Shown: piece after piece, positions 12,240 to 23,309 of the stretch
How the letters are laid out: each line of letters opens with the position of its first letter
Position numbering within the stretch: the first letter of the stretch is position 1
Source of the DNA: Benincasa hispida
Taxonomy: Eukaryota; Streptophyta; Magnoliopsida; Cucurbitales; Cucurbitaceae
Assembly: GCF_009727055.1 (NCBI RefSeq)
Contig: NC_052357.1
Coordinates: 13,875,335-13,939,334 of the forward strand
Length of the DNA stretch: 64,000 nt
Direction: 5' to 3'
Translations under genes and position numbers: made by a program
Notes under the pieces: generated by a model
The model's input: the letters and a program-made list of their open reading frames with translations, nothing else
Databases searched by the model: none
What the model was told of the DNA's origin: nothing

Positions 12240-13313
12240 AACATTTGAGTTAGTTCTGCCATTTTCAGTACATCGCACAGTTGTGAGCGATTCGCTATAG
12301 TTTTTTCTATTATGTCCATAATTCCCACACCTACCACAATTTATTTGTTTGCAAAATTCTCCTCTGGATGGTATTCTTCTCACTCTCTGCCGCTCGACTT
12401 ATGCCACAAACTTTGGAGGAAGGATAGTCTTTTTTACATATCCAGGAGGTCTCTTCATTCAGATATGTGCCTGAGTGGATTTATAGGCTCTGCATACGCA
12501 ATCATTAGAGGGTCCATCGTATAAAATCGACTGCGAAGACTCTGGATGGGTATGTTTCATTCCTTAACGGCCACAATTGCATGAAAACACAGGATACCAA
12601 GTGAGTCAAATTCCTTACACGTGCATTCCTTTATGTGAAGATTCACAATACCATCCAATCGATTATCTCGCACGTGGACCCTATAACAATCATTAGGCTC
12701 AACTCGATATCGTCTACCTTATTAGCCTCACTTGCCAATCAAGTTTCACAATAGTCAGAGTGCAATGTCATTCGAGATCCTCGTAATTCCTCCATTCATA
12801 AAACTACAATTGGAGCATTCCTCTAATATGTTCAATCAAACATACTTTGGGTAATAACTGATACTCTTTAGTTAATGAATTGAAACACTGTGCACTGTTG
12901 GAAGTTATATTGTCATATCTTCGTTCTATTTGGTAAGCCCGTGTCTACTTTTGAAGATCGATGTCTTCTAGATATTTCATGATAACAATGTCTCGAAAAC
13001 TATGAAGTTCGTCCCATTTTGTCTGGAACTCTGTCATGCAAAATGGTCATGCTACATCTTTAAACATCCCAATGACCGTACAATCCTTAAAATTTATAAT
13101 AATATTTTGTCCTATGTGCCACATGCACAATCCATGAAATGTAATGGGAAAAAAAATGCACGAATAGCATTGTTGGTAGATACCATCCGATCGTATATAA
13201 ATACTAGATTATTGAGTTCTTCGATAGTGCATTTTAAATTCGACATAAACTATTTCCATGATCGATCGATTTCATTGTCCACTATTGCATATGCTAGTGG
13301 GTATAATTGATTG
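12240..13313 (-). pseudogene. MULE transposase, C-terminal part (after the Copia insertion)
   Basis: On the - strand the reading resumes at 13313 with NNQLYPLAYAIVDNE, the usual MULE transposase segment after the first catalytic Asp. FIYDRMVSTNNAI follows (the second catalytic Asp region), then HVAHRTKYYY. Near 12573-12640 is a SWIM zinc finger, CTCKEFDSLG followed by CFHAIVAV (pattern C-x-C-xn-C-x-H). Several stops and frameshifts interrupt it. The missing N-terminal part is found in the same orientation at 21555-22946, beyond the Copia element. Transposase of this group binds the terminal repeats and cuts and pastes the element; this copy cannot be functional. Confidence 0.85.
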
Positions 13314-13318
13314 TTCCA

Positions 13319-15452
13319 TGTTGGGGTTGATACCCTAAAGTCTCGTGTCCTGTAGTTTGTAAACAGTATGTACGAACACTTGTGTTGTTAATATATGATA
13401 TTTACTTCACATCTTGTATTTTCCTCGATTAATTGTTTTATTTGTTTTACCACAAACCAATAAACATAAAATCCTTGGTTATCTATATTTGACTCAAACA
13501 CGTATGTAGTGATATACAAATGGATCATGTCTTGAGTGATAACCAAAATGGTCTATAGTATATGGATAAAGGAGGGAAACCTTATCCTGGTAACGCGGAT
13601 GTGGCCCACTTTGTGGAATGGTCACAAGTGTTGTGACTTTTCATAGATGGTCTGATCCTGATCATTCGTGTCGAGGACATGCGAGCGGGAGCGTCCTATA
13701 CAAAGAGTTTATATAAGACCTGACCACGAAGTGTTAATGTCTCATTATATAACACCGTTAAGGACAAAGACTTCACTTCACTAGGATTACTATAGGTAAC
13801 ATGACCTCAATCCTGAGTGAGTTGGGAACTCATGCCATTGAGGGCGGTTCTTTGATTTGTATGGGTGCTAGTGGCCAGGTCGCCGATTCAAACCTACAAT
13901 TTTGGGGATTCGTCTGATTTGGGAGTTGGGAACTCAACTACACAAGATGGAATTTACTCATTCCCCGAAGCAGGGGTAAGCAGATAGATGGCTCCCTTAA
14001 GGGCTGATTCTGGGGCTTGAACGATGTGACGCCACACACCTTCTCTTAGCCCAAGAAGTGTTCATTCATAGTTGGACTATGTTGTATTGTTCATTAGAAG
14101 AATCAGTGGTACTTAAGGAGTGAGATGTAACTACAGGAGCATAATGGTAATTTGGTCCAACTGTACTTACGAGTATTTGTGAAGGGTCATCATACTCATG
14201 ATTGGTTATATCTAATGGATATAGAAATATATCTGTGGTAAGAAGAGTTTAGCTATTGGTCTTTAGTGGAATGCTTGACAGTTAATGGATGGTGGATCTC
14301 GTGGCTAAAGAGTTTAGTCAGCTATTCACGTATCGTTAGAGCTTCGAGCCACAGGTCCATTAGGTCCCCTGGATAGCTTGGATAAAGTCGAGAACCAGTA
14401 TTTGGGTTAATTTAAAATGTTCAAATTGACAAGAGAAAGTTCAATTATATATGATATAATTGGATTGGTTAATTATATATGATATAATTGACTAAATGTA
14501 TGAGATACATTATTTTGGAGGAAATTAGATATAAATATGATTTATATCAAGTAAAGGAGAAAATACTATAGTAGATATGTGATATCAAACTATAGGATAT
14601 AAATATAATATGATTATATTAATTAATTAATTAATTGATTAATTATATGATAATTAATCCTTTTTCCCTATTCGGACGTGGGTTAGTGGGAAGTATTGGT
14701 TATGGTAACTGATGGGTTAAAATGAAAAAGGTTTTCATTTTTGAATCGTTCATTCGATCGCTGGTCAGATTGCCCAAAAGAATTCGGAAGCGCGCGTTGG
14801 TGAAAGTAAACAATCGCTTGAGAGCCTATGCGATAGCGTTCTCCGCCTAAACGATCGTATACCTCGCGCCAAAACGATCGCACACTGTTGCTTAGATGAT
14901 CGGATAGCTTCTCTAAATGATCGTATAGTGTGCCGATTTAGCTAAATGATCGTATACCTTTTTCTAAACGATCGTTCAGAAAATCCTACACGATTATGTA
15001 GCTCCTCTATGCGATAAGAACTTCTGCTATACGATAGCATTGTTTTCTCTCCTACTTATTTAGCGCTTACATGACTCATTTTTCCTCCATCCTCTACCAA
15101 ATTCATCAAAGTCCACCCTTTCACTCCGAGAATACTTGGGGCTCATTAGTGGTGGTGTCATCCTCATTGCGACATTCGTGTTCGCGTTAATCGTGCTGGT
15201 GCAGTCGACGTTCCCGCCGGGCGTTGGTAGATTTGTTGGAGGATTCCGTTGCGTTGGAGTTTCGAAGATTGAAGATAGTCTTCAACTGGTATGGAACTCT
15301 GTCTCCTTGTTATTTATCTTTGTTCTTAGCATGCCGATAATTAGATTTATTTGAATAACTGTATATGATGAATGTATATTGTTATATTTTGGTCATGGTG
15401 AGATCGGAGCTATCCGAACGCGCTCATGGAACTCTTGGTATGAGATCCTTAG
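13319..15452 (+). repeat. 5' LTR of the nested Copia
   Basis: It starts TGTTGGGGTTGATACCC and ends near GGTATGAGATCCTTAG. It carries AATTATATATGATATAATTG repeats (about 14440-14500) and a cluster of GATCG words at 14750-15000. It is aligned throughout with 19421-21549. Confidence 0.88.
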
Positions 15453-15894
15453 GACGTTCATCCTCCAGGATGTTCCATAGAGGTTCGACCTCAGGAACGA
15501 AGTCTGCACCTTCTGCTTCTAAGTCTGCAAAGGGGAAGAAGAAGAAGGGTGGTAAGGAAAAAGGGAAGGCACTTGCTAACCCACCGCCTATCGCCCAAAG
15601 GAGGCGTCCACAAGTTGCTAAGGGAAAATGTTTCCACTGCAACCAAGATGAACACTAGAAGAGGAACTGTCCTTGGTATCTGAAAGAGAAGAAAGCAACC
15701 AAGGCTAAGACCAAGGCCGATAAAGGTAAATGTGTGCTTGAAACTTGTTTAGTGGAGAATGATGATTCTGCCTGGATAATTGATTCGAGCGCCACTAATC
15801 ATGTTTGTTCTTCTTTTCAGGGGATTAGATCTTGGCGACAGCTAGAGGCTGGTGAGATGACGATGCGAGTAGGCACCGGGCACGTCGTCTCAGC

Positions 15895-15919
15895 NNNNNN
15901 NNNNNNNNNNNNNNNNNNN
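15895..15919. other. Assembly gap (25 N)
   Basis: A run of 25 N inside the protease region of the nested Copia. The sequence immediately after it repeats what came before it. Confidence 0.99.
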
Positions 15920-15939
15920 TTATATATAGAGAGAGATTG

Positions 15940-16931
15940 ATTAGCTTCTTCTAAATGATCGTATAGTGTGCGATTTAGCTAAATGATCGTATACCTTTTT
16001 CTAAACATCGTTCAGATAAAATCCTAACGATATGTAGCTCCTCTATGCGATAAGAACTTCTCTGCTATAACGATAGGCATTGTTTCTCTTCCTACTATTT
16101 AGCGCTACATGACTCATTTTTCTCCATCCTCTCTACCAAATCTATCAAATGTCCACTCTTTCACTCCGAGAATACTTGGGGCTCTATAGTGGTTTGTGTC
16201 ATCCTCATTGCCGACTTCGTGTTCGCGTTAATCGTGCTGGTGCAGTCGACGTTCCCGAAGGCCGGCGTTGGTAGATTTGTTGGAGGATTCCGTTGCGTTG
16301 GAGTTTCGAAGATTGAAGATGTCTCAACTGGTATGGAACTCTGTCTCCTTGTTAATTATCTTGTTTCTAAGCATGCCGATAATTAGATTTTTTTGAATAA
16401 ACTGTATATGATGAATGTATATTGTTATATTTTGGTCATGGTGAGACTCGGAGCTATCCAAGCGCTCATGGAACTCTTGGTATGAGATCCTTAGGACGTT
16501 CATCCTCCAGGATGTTCCATAGAGGTTCGCCTCAGGAACGAAGTCTGCACCTCTGCTTCTAGTCGGCAAAAGGAAAAGAAGAAGGGTGGTAAGGAAAAAG
16601 GGAAGGCACTTGCTAACCCACCGCCTATCGCCCAAAGGAGGCGCCACAAGTTGCTAAGGAAAATTGTTTCCACTGCAACCAAAGATGAACACTAGAAGAG
16701 AACTGTCCTTGTATCTGAAAGAGAAGAAAGCAACAAGGCTAAGACAAGGCCGATAAAGGTAAATGTGTGCTTGAAACTTGTTTAGTGGAGAATGATGATT
16801 CTGCCATGGATAATTGATTCGAGCGCCACTAATCATGTTTGTTCTTCTTTTCAGGGGATTAGATCTTGGCGACAGCTAGAGGCTGGTGAGAATGACGATG
16901 CGAGGTAGGCACGCCGGCACGTCGTCTCAGC
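15940..16931 (+). repeat. Indel-rich duplicate of 14907-15894, probably an assembly artefact
   Basis: The segment repeats the end of the 5' LTR, the gag remnant and the protease start in the same order and orientation as 14907-15894. It differs mainly by one- or two-base insertions and deletions (for example GGGAAGAAGAAGAAG versus GGAAAAGAAGAAG). That error profile fits uncorrected long reads at a contig end better than biological divergence. The last bases before the gap, CACGTCGTCTCAGC, recur at 16918-16931, after which pol continues. Confidence 0.85.
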
Positions 16932-19420
16932 TGTGGCAGTGGGTAGGACTCCAGTTTAGCTTTACAGAATAGGTTTCTTATTTTAAATGATGTATATATT
17001 TGTTTCTGAACTAAAAAGGAACCTCATTTCTGTAAATGTTTATTGCAATGTAAATATACTATCTCTTTTAATGTGAATAAAGCGTTTATTTATAAAGATG
17101 GTGTTTTTATTTGCATAGCAATCTGGAATCGAATTATAATGTGCTAACGCCGTAGCCATTTAATTCCCTCACATAATATTGAAATGTTCAGAAACTGTCG
17201 TAACTCAATCAAAATGTTGAAAAAATTCTCCAAAAGAAAAATGCCCAATTTTGGCATCTAACATTTAGGGTACATCAATCTCAATAGGATTGAGAGATTG
17301 ATGAAGATTGACTTCTAAGTGAGTTAGAAAGAAAATTCTTTACCTGTGTGCGAATCTTGCCTTGAGGGTAAGATGACTAAACGACCTTTTTTATAACCAA
17401 GGAGCCTCTTAAAGTTAGTACATTCTGACTTTGTGGTCCTATGAATGTGCGAGCCCAAAGGTGGCTATGAGTATTTTATTAGTTTTACTGATGATTACTC
17501 ATGTACGAGTATGCTTATCTTATGCAACGGAAGTCTGAATCTTTTGAAAAGTTTCAAAGAGTTCAAGGCTGAAGTTGAAAACCATTAGATAGACGGATTA
17601 AAACACTTCAATCAGATCGAGGTGGAGAGTTTTTTTGGACTCCGGTATTCAAGGACTATTTGATAGGTAATCAGTTTTCCCAACTCTCAACGCGAGTACA
17701 AACCAAATAGATATGGTGTAGCGGAGAGAGAAAATAGGACTTGTTAGACATGTTCGCTCGATGATGAGTTAACATTTCCTTACCGGACTCGTTTTGGGTT
17801 TCGCAGTGGAGACTGCGGTATAATACTCAACTGTGTTCCCTCCAAAGAATGTCAAGAAGACACCTCTGGAGTTGTGGAATGGGCGTAAGGCTAGTTTACA
17901 TCACTTCCGCATATAGGGTTGCCCTGCATATGTGCTTGAGGCTAATCCCAAGAAGTTGGAACCACGGTCGAAGTTATACCTATTTGTAAGCTACCCCAAA
18001 GGTACACGAAGAGGTTATTTTATGATCCAACAGAAAATAGGGTGTTTGTTTCAACAAACGCCACTTTTCTGGAGAAGGATCATATAAGGGAGCACAGTCC
18101 ACGAAGCAAAGTCGTGTTTGCATGAACTTTCCAATGAAACTACTAAAACTTCAACAAGAGTTATTGAAAAGCCTGCTACATCAACAAGAGTTGTTGATGG
18201 GAGTTCATCCAGTAGGTCGGTTCCACCTCAAAAGTTGAGGGAACCTCGATGTAGTGAAGAAGGTTGCGAACCCACCCGTTCGCTATCTGGGTTTCACGGA
18301 AATCCTTGCTATGGTAGCAGATGGCGACGTTGAGGATCCATTGTCTTATAAGAAGGCAATGGAGGATGTTGACTGGGATGAATGGGTCAAGGCCATGGAT
18401 CTCGAGATGGAGTCAATGTACTTCAACTCAGTATGGGATCTTGTAGATCAGCCTGATGGGGTTCGCCCTATAGGTTGTAAATGGATCTACAAGCGCAAAC
18501 GAGGTGTTGATGGGAAGGTACAGACCTTCAAGGCTCGACTTGTGGCAAAGGGTTATACCCAGGTAGAGGGAGTCGACTATGGGGATACTATCCACATCCT
18601 CCTGTCCATTGCAGCTTATTATAATTATGAGATTTGGCAAATGGACATCAAAATGACCTTTCTGAATGGCAATCTTGAGGAGACCATTTATATGGTGCAG
18701 CCCGAGGGATTCATAGCCCAAGGTCAAGAGCAAAATGTTTACAAACTGAATCGGTCCATTTATAGACTGAAACAGGTGTCTCGATCTTGGAACATACGGT
18801 TTGATACTGCAATCAAGTCGTATGGCTTTGACCAAAACGTTAATGAACCTTATGTCTACAAGAAGATCATCAACGCTTCAGTAGTCTTCTTAGTGTTGTA
18901 TGTAGACGTTATTCTACTCATTGGGAATGATGTAGGTCTACTAATTGCAACTAAGAATTGACTAGCGACCCAATTTTAAATGAAAGATTTGGGAGAGGCT
19001 CAGTTTGTTCTAGGTATACAAATCTTTCGAGATCGTAAGAACAAAGTGCTAGCACTGTCTCAGGCATCGTACATTGACAAGTTGTTGCTCAAGTACTCGA
19101 TGTAGAACTCCAGGAGGGGCCTATTGCTATTTAGGCATGGAGTCACTTAGTCTAAGGAAATGTGTTCTAAGACGCCTCAGAGGTTGAAGAGATGAGATGG
19201 ATCAGTCTAACCCAGGCCATTTTAATGTTGCTGACCATTTACGAAGGCTCTCACGGCTACAGTGTTTGAGGGTCACCTACAGAGCATGGGTCTACAGGAT
19301 CGCCCACGGCTAGACTAGAGCAAGTGGGAGATTTTCTTGTACTGGGCTTTTATGCCCTAGTTTATTGTTTTGTACTAAGTTTTTTGTACACCCCACTTTG
19401 CTTTAGAACAAGTGAGAGAT

Positions 19421-21549
19421 TATTGGGGTTAATGCCCTAAAGTCTCGTGTCCTGTAGTTTGTAAACAATATGTACGAACACTTGTGTTGTTAATATATGA
19501 TATTTACTTCACATCTTGTATTTTCCTCGATTAATTGTTTTATTTGCTTTACCACAAACCAATAAACATAAAATCCCTGGTTATCTATATTTGACTCAAA
19601 CACGTATGTGGTAACATACAAATGGATCATGTCTTAAGTGATAACCAAAATGGTCTATAGTATATGGATAAAGAAGGGAAACCTTATCTTGGTAACGCTA
19701 CGAATGTGGCCCGCTTTGTGGAATGGTCACAAATGTTGTGACTTGTCACGGATGGTCTGATCCTGATCATTCGTGTTGGGGACATTCGAGCGAGGGTGTC
19801 CTATACAAAGAGTTTGTATAAGACCTGACCACGAAGTGTTAACGTCTCATTATATAACACTATTCATAACAGAGACTTCACTTTACTAGGGTGACCATAG
19901 GTAACATGACCTCAATCCTGAGTGAGTTGGGAACACCTGCCATTGAGGGTGGTCTTTTGATTTGTATGGGTGTGAGTGGTCAGGTCGCCGATTCAAACCT
20001 ATCATTTTGGGGATTCATCTGATTTGGGAGCTGGGAACTCAGCTACACAAGATGGAATTCACTCCTTCCCTGAGGCAGAGGTAAGTAGATAGATGGCTCC
20101 CTTAAGGGCTGATTTCGGGGCTTGAACGATGTGGTACCACACACCTTCTCTTGGCCCGAGAGGTGTTCACACATAATTGGACTATGTTGTATTGTTCATT
20201 AGAGGAATCAGTGGTATTTAAGGAGTGAGATGTAACTACAGGGGCATAACAGTAATTTGGTCCAGCTGTACTTACGAGCATCTGTGAAGGGTCATCGTAT
20301 TCAAGATTGGTTATATCCGATGGACACAGAAATATATCTGTGGTTAAAAGAGTTCGACTGTTGGTCTTTAGTGGAATGTCTAACAGTTAACGGATGGTGG
20401 ATCTTGTGGCTAAAGAGTTTAGTTAACTATTCACGTACCATTGAAGCTTCGAGCCACAGGTCCCTTAAGTCCCCTGGGTAGCTTGGATAAAGTCGAGAAC
20501 CAGTATTTGGGTTAATTTGAAATGTTCAAATTGACAAAGATGAAGTTCAATTATATATGATATAATTGGACTGGTTAATTATATATGATATAATTTGACT
20601 GGTTAATTATATATGATATAATTAATATGATTTATATCAAGTAGAGGAGAAAATCCTATAGTAGATATGTGATATCAAACTATAGGATATAAATATAATA
20701 TGATTATATTAATTAATTAATTGATTGATTAATTATATGATAATTAATCATTTTTCCACGTTCGGACGTGGGTTAGTGGGCAGCGTTGGTTATGGTAATT
20801 GATGGGTTAAAATGAAAATGGTTTTCATTTTTGAATCGTTCATTCGATCGCCGGTCAGATCGTCCAAAAGAATTCAGAAGCGCACGTTGGTGAAAGTAAA
20901 CGATCGCTTGAGAACCTAAGCGATAGCGTTCTCCGCCTAAATGATCATATACCTCGCGCCAAAACGATCGCACACTGTTGCTTAGATGATCGGATAGCTT
21001 CTCTAAACGATCGTATAGTGTGCCGATTTAGCTAAATGATCGTATACCTTTTCCTAAACGATCATTCAGCAAATCCTACACGATCGTGTAGCTTTTTTAT
21101 GCGATAAGAAATTCTTCTATACGATAACGTTGTTTTCTCTCCCACTTGCTTATTGCCTACACGACTCGTTTTTCCTCTGTCCTCTACCAAATTCACCAAA
21201 GCCCACCCTTTAGGTTTTCACTCCGAGAATACCCAGGGCTCATTAGTGGTGGTGTCGTCCCCGTTGCGGCATTCGTTTTTGTGTTGATCGTGCTGCTGCA
21301 GTCGACATTCCCACCGAGCGTTGGTAGATCTTTTTGAGGGTTCTGCTGCGTTGGAGTTCCAGAGATTGAAGATAGTCTTCAAATAGTATGGAACTCTGTC
21401 TCCTTGTTATTTATCTTTGTTTTTAGCATGCCGATAATTAGATTTATTTGCATATCTGTATGTGATGAATTTATATTGTAATATTTTGGTCACGGTGAGA
21501 TCGGAGCGATCCAAACGCGCTCATGGAACTCTCGGTATGAGATCCTTCA
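19421..21549 (+). repeat. 3' LTR of the nested Copia
   Basis: It starts TATTGGGGTTAATGCCC (terminal TG changed to TA) and ends ATGAGATCCTTCA, giving 2,129 bp. A direct alignment with the 5' LTR would date the insertion. Confidence 0.88.
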
Positions 21550-21554
21550 TTCCT

Positions 21555-22946
21555 ATCTATAGAAATTGCAACCAACATGGTCCCTTAGTACGACCCATCA
21601 ATAATTATCACAGGCCGACAGCTTGTGAAACCTCTAATACAAGGCCCTAATGTCATAAACATATATTTGAAATGCACATCATCGTCAAGTTCAATCTCGA
21701 ACACGATACCCGGATCCTATATTTTTAACACTTTCCCATAATCATGTAGTATGGCATATGAGTATTCTGGAGTACCTTTAGTGAAATCATATATGGCTTC
21801 CCTTACACGCCACACTTTATCAAAACTTATGTTCACGCCATAATCTCTCCTTATATCCTCAACGATATGACGAGGCTTATAAATACATCATATACCTGTA
21901 AACTTATCTTTTAATCAACTAACCAACAACCGTAGTAGTTGCTTGTCAATTATCGTGATTCAGAATTCCGATGGAACATGTGTGCAAACGTGAGTACTTT
22001 GTGTTCTTGAATATATCACACCTTTTCATTTTCATTGCACGAAGGCTCCACTTAAAAGTCTCCCCAATACATTTGACAATGAACAAAGATTTGGTTGACT
22101 TTTTGATCCTAAATTCAAAATTTTTGTTGATGGACAAAATAGATAATCGCATTTTCAAGTCCTTTTTACTAAAAAATAGTTGACCAACTCCAATGTTTAT
22201 CCTAGATGAAGAGACACCAGGCATAATCAACTCTCTTTATGACTTGAAGACATAAATCATGGAACTACTAAAGCTGTTGTAGAATAACACACATTTCTAC
22301 GATCACGATCCATTTCATTCAATCTTGTTGGTTGCTCATTACCATCCATTGAAGGACCACAACATTACTCTGGATGACCATAATCCATATAATCTAGTCT
22401 AGATGATCTCTCATTACCAACAACTAAAATACTGCCCAATTCTATATCACCATAATTCATTGAATTCGACCCTACTGGATTAGTGCGGTCGTTGTCTAGT
22501 GATAATATTAATGGTACAGTGTTGGTAGACAATGAAATATCATCCTCTTCCTGATGAAACTCATATGATTTCTCGTATTGTTTGTCCATAGTTGTATCAT
22601 CATAACTCACATTTATGAACCCCATTCTAATATTTTTGTCCTTATTCGATTTTAGCGTTACAGATAACTGAAGTCTATTAAGCTCTTCTCGAAAAAGAAG
22701 GAAGCAAACATCATCATCGTTCCTTATGTATTATGGAGAGACTTCGTATTCAAACTTATATTTAACTCTTATTATAAGATCAAACTATGAAGAACGGACA
22801 TTTGTAACCCTGTAAATGTGAGATTTAAGTTCTTCATATTTCAATGCAATAGGCACAATGGTTCCTATCAGTTCGCCCCCAATATTCGAACTTTCATTCT
22901 CATCCCAATCACCTCCATATAGAATAAGTAGACACTTTTTTGTCAT
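21555..22946 (-). pseudogene. MULE transposase, N-terminal part (before the Copia insertion)
   Basis: The start is placed at the ATG at 22946 because MTKKCLLILYGGDWDEN matches the usual opening of MuDR-type transposases (a beta strand followed by GG-W). An acidic linker follows (22625-22365). The MuDR DNA-binding region is at 22190-21960: VGQLFFSKKDLKMRL, FIVKCIGETFKWSLRA and HTCSIG. Further on come KPRHIVEDIRRDYGV and, at 21591-21605, the first catalytic Asp in IIIDGSYL. The frame reaches the Copia boundary at ISIDR and resumes at 13313. A CT-rich tract immediately upstream (22990-23150) may be its promoter or leader. Stops and frameshifts make it a pseudogene. Confidence 0.85.
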
Positions 22947-22989
22947 CCTACGAAGTAAGAAAACATTTGTCATTAAGTTGTACAAGCAA

Positions 22990-23150
22990 TTGAAGTGTAC
23001 TCTCGCTCTCTCTTACTCCCACCTTATCTCTTAATCTCGCTCTTTCTCTCTTAATCTCGATTTCTCTCTTAATCTTGCTCTCTTAATCTCACTCTCTCTC
23101 CTACTCTTGCTCTCTCTTACTCTTGTTTTATCTCTCACACTCTCTCTCCC
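22990..23150 (-). repeat. CT/GA-rich tract upstream of the transposase
   Basis: Repeated CTCTCTCTTACTC and TTAATCTCGCTC words on the + strand, so GA-rich on the transposase strand. It begins about 45 bp before the presumed transposase start codon. A similar GA-rich minisatellite sits upstream of the ULP1 gene at 8310-8455. Confidence 0.7.
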
Positions 23151-23309
23151 AATACAAAATTTTGTAATGCTTAATTCCTATCTTTCCAAAAATAATACAG
23201 CAAAAATAATGAAACAGACACCTAAATAATGAAACACCATTCTAGAAAACCTGTTCCATTTTGAAAAAGCCTCGTCTTGGAAATCCTCGTTCGAAAAAAC
23301 TCCGTATGT

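Larger units (their letters stand above)
15453..19330 (+). pseudogene. Degenerate Copia gag-pol (RNase H missing)
   Basis: Domain order from left to right: the end of gag with FHRGSTSGTKS and a broken zinc knuckle CFHCNQDEH-stop-KRNC (about 15630-15675); protease with DSSATNHVC at about 15783, where the catalytic D-S-G triplet is D-S-S; and scattered integrase pieces (SCLEGKMTKRPF near 17360, GVAERENRT near 17715). The longest open stretch is reverse transcriptase at 18254-18961 (CKWIYKRKRG, FKARLVAKGYTQ, LYVDV where YVDD is expected). MKDLGEAQFVLGIQIF follows after a stop. Sequence then runs straight to the purine-rich tract AACAAGTGAGAGAT at 19408-19421 with no RNase H. Many stops and frameshifts; no active product is expected. 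Confidence 0.85.
13319..21549 (+). mobile_element. 8.2-kb Ty1/Copia retrotransposon nested in the MULE transposase
   Basis: Two LTRs of about 2.1 kb flank a damaged gag-pol. Flanking bases TTCCA (13314-13318) and TTCCT (21550-21554) are a 5-bp target duplication with one change. If the element and one duplication are removed, the transposase frame joins exactly, which fixes both ends. The primer binding site and the first part of gag are missing after the left LTR, and RNase H is absent before the right LTR. The element also contains an N gap and a suspicious 1-kb duplicate. Confidence 0.92.

Noticed and set aside
18428..18835. 135-codon - strand frame
   Set aside because: Antisense shadow of the Copia reverse transcriptase at 18254-18961.
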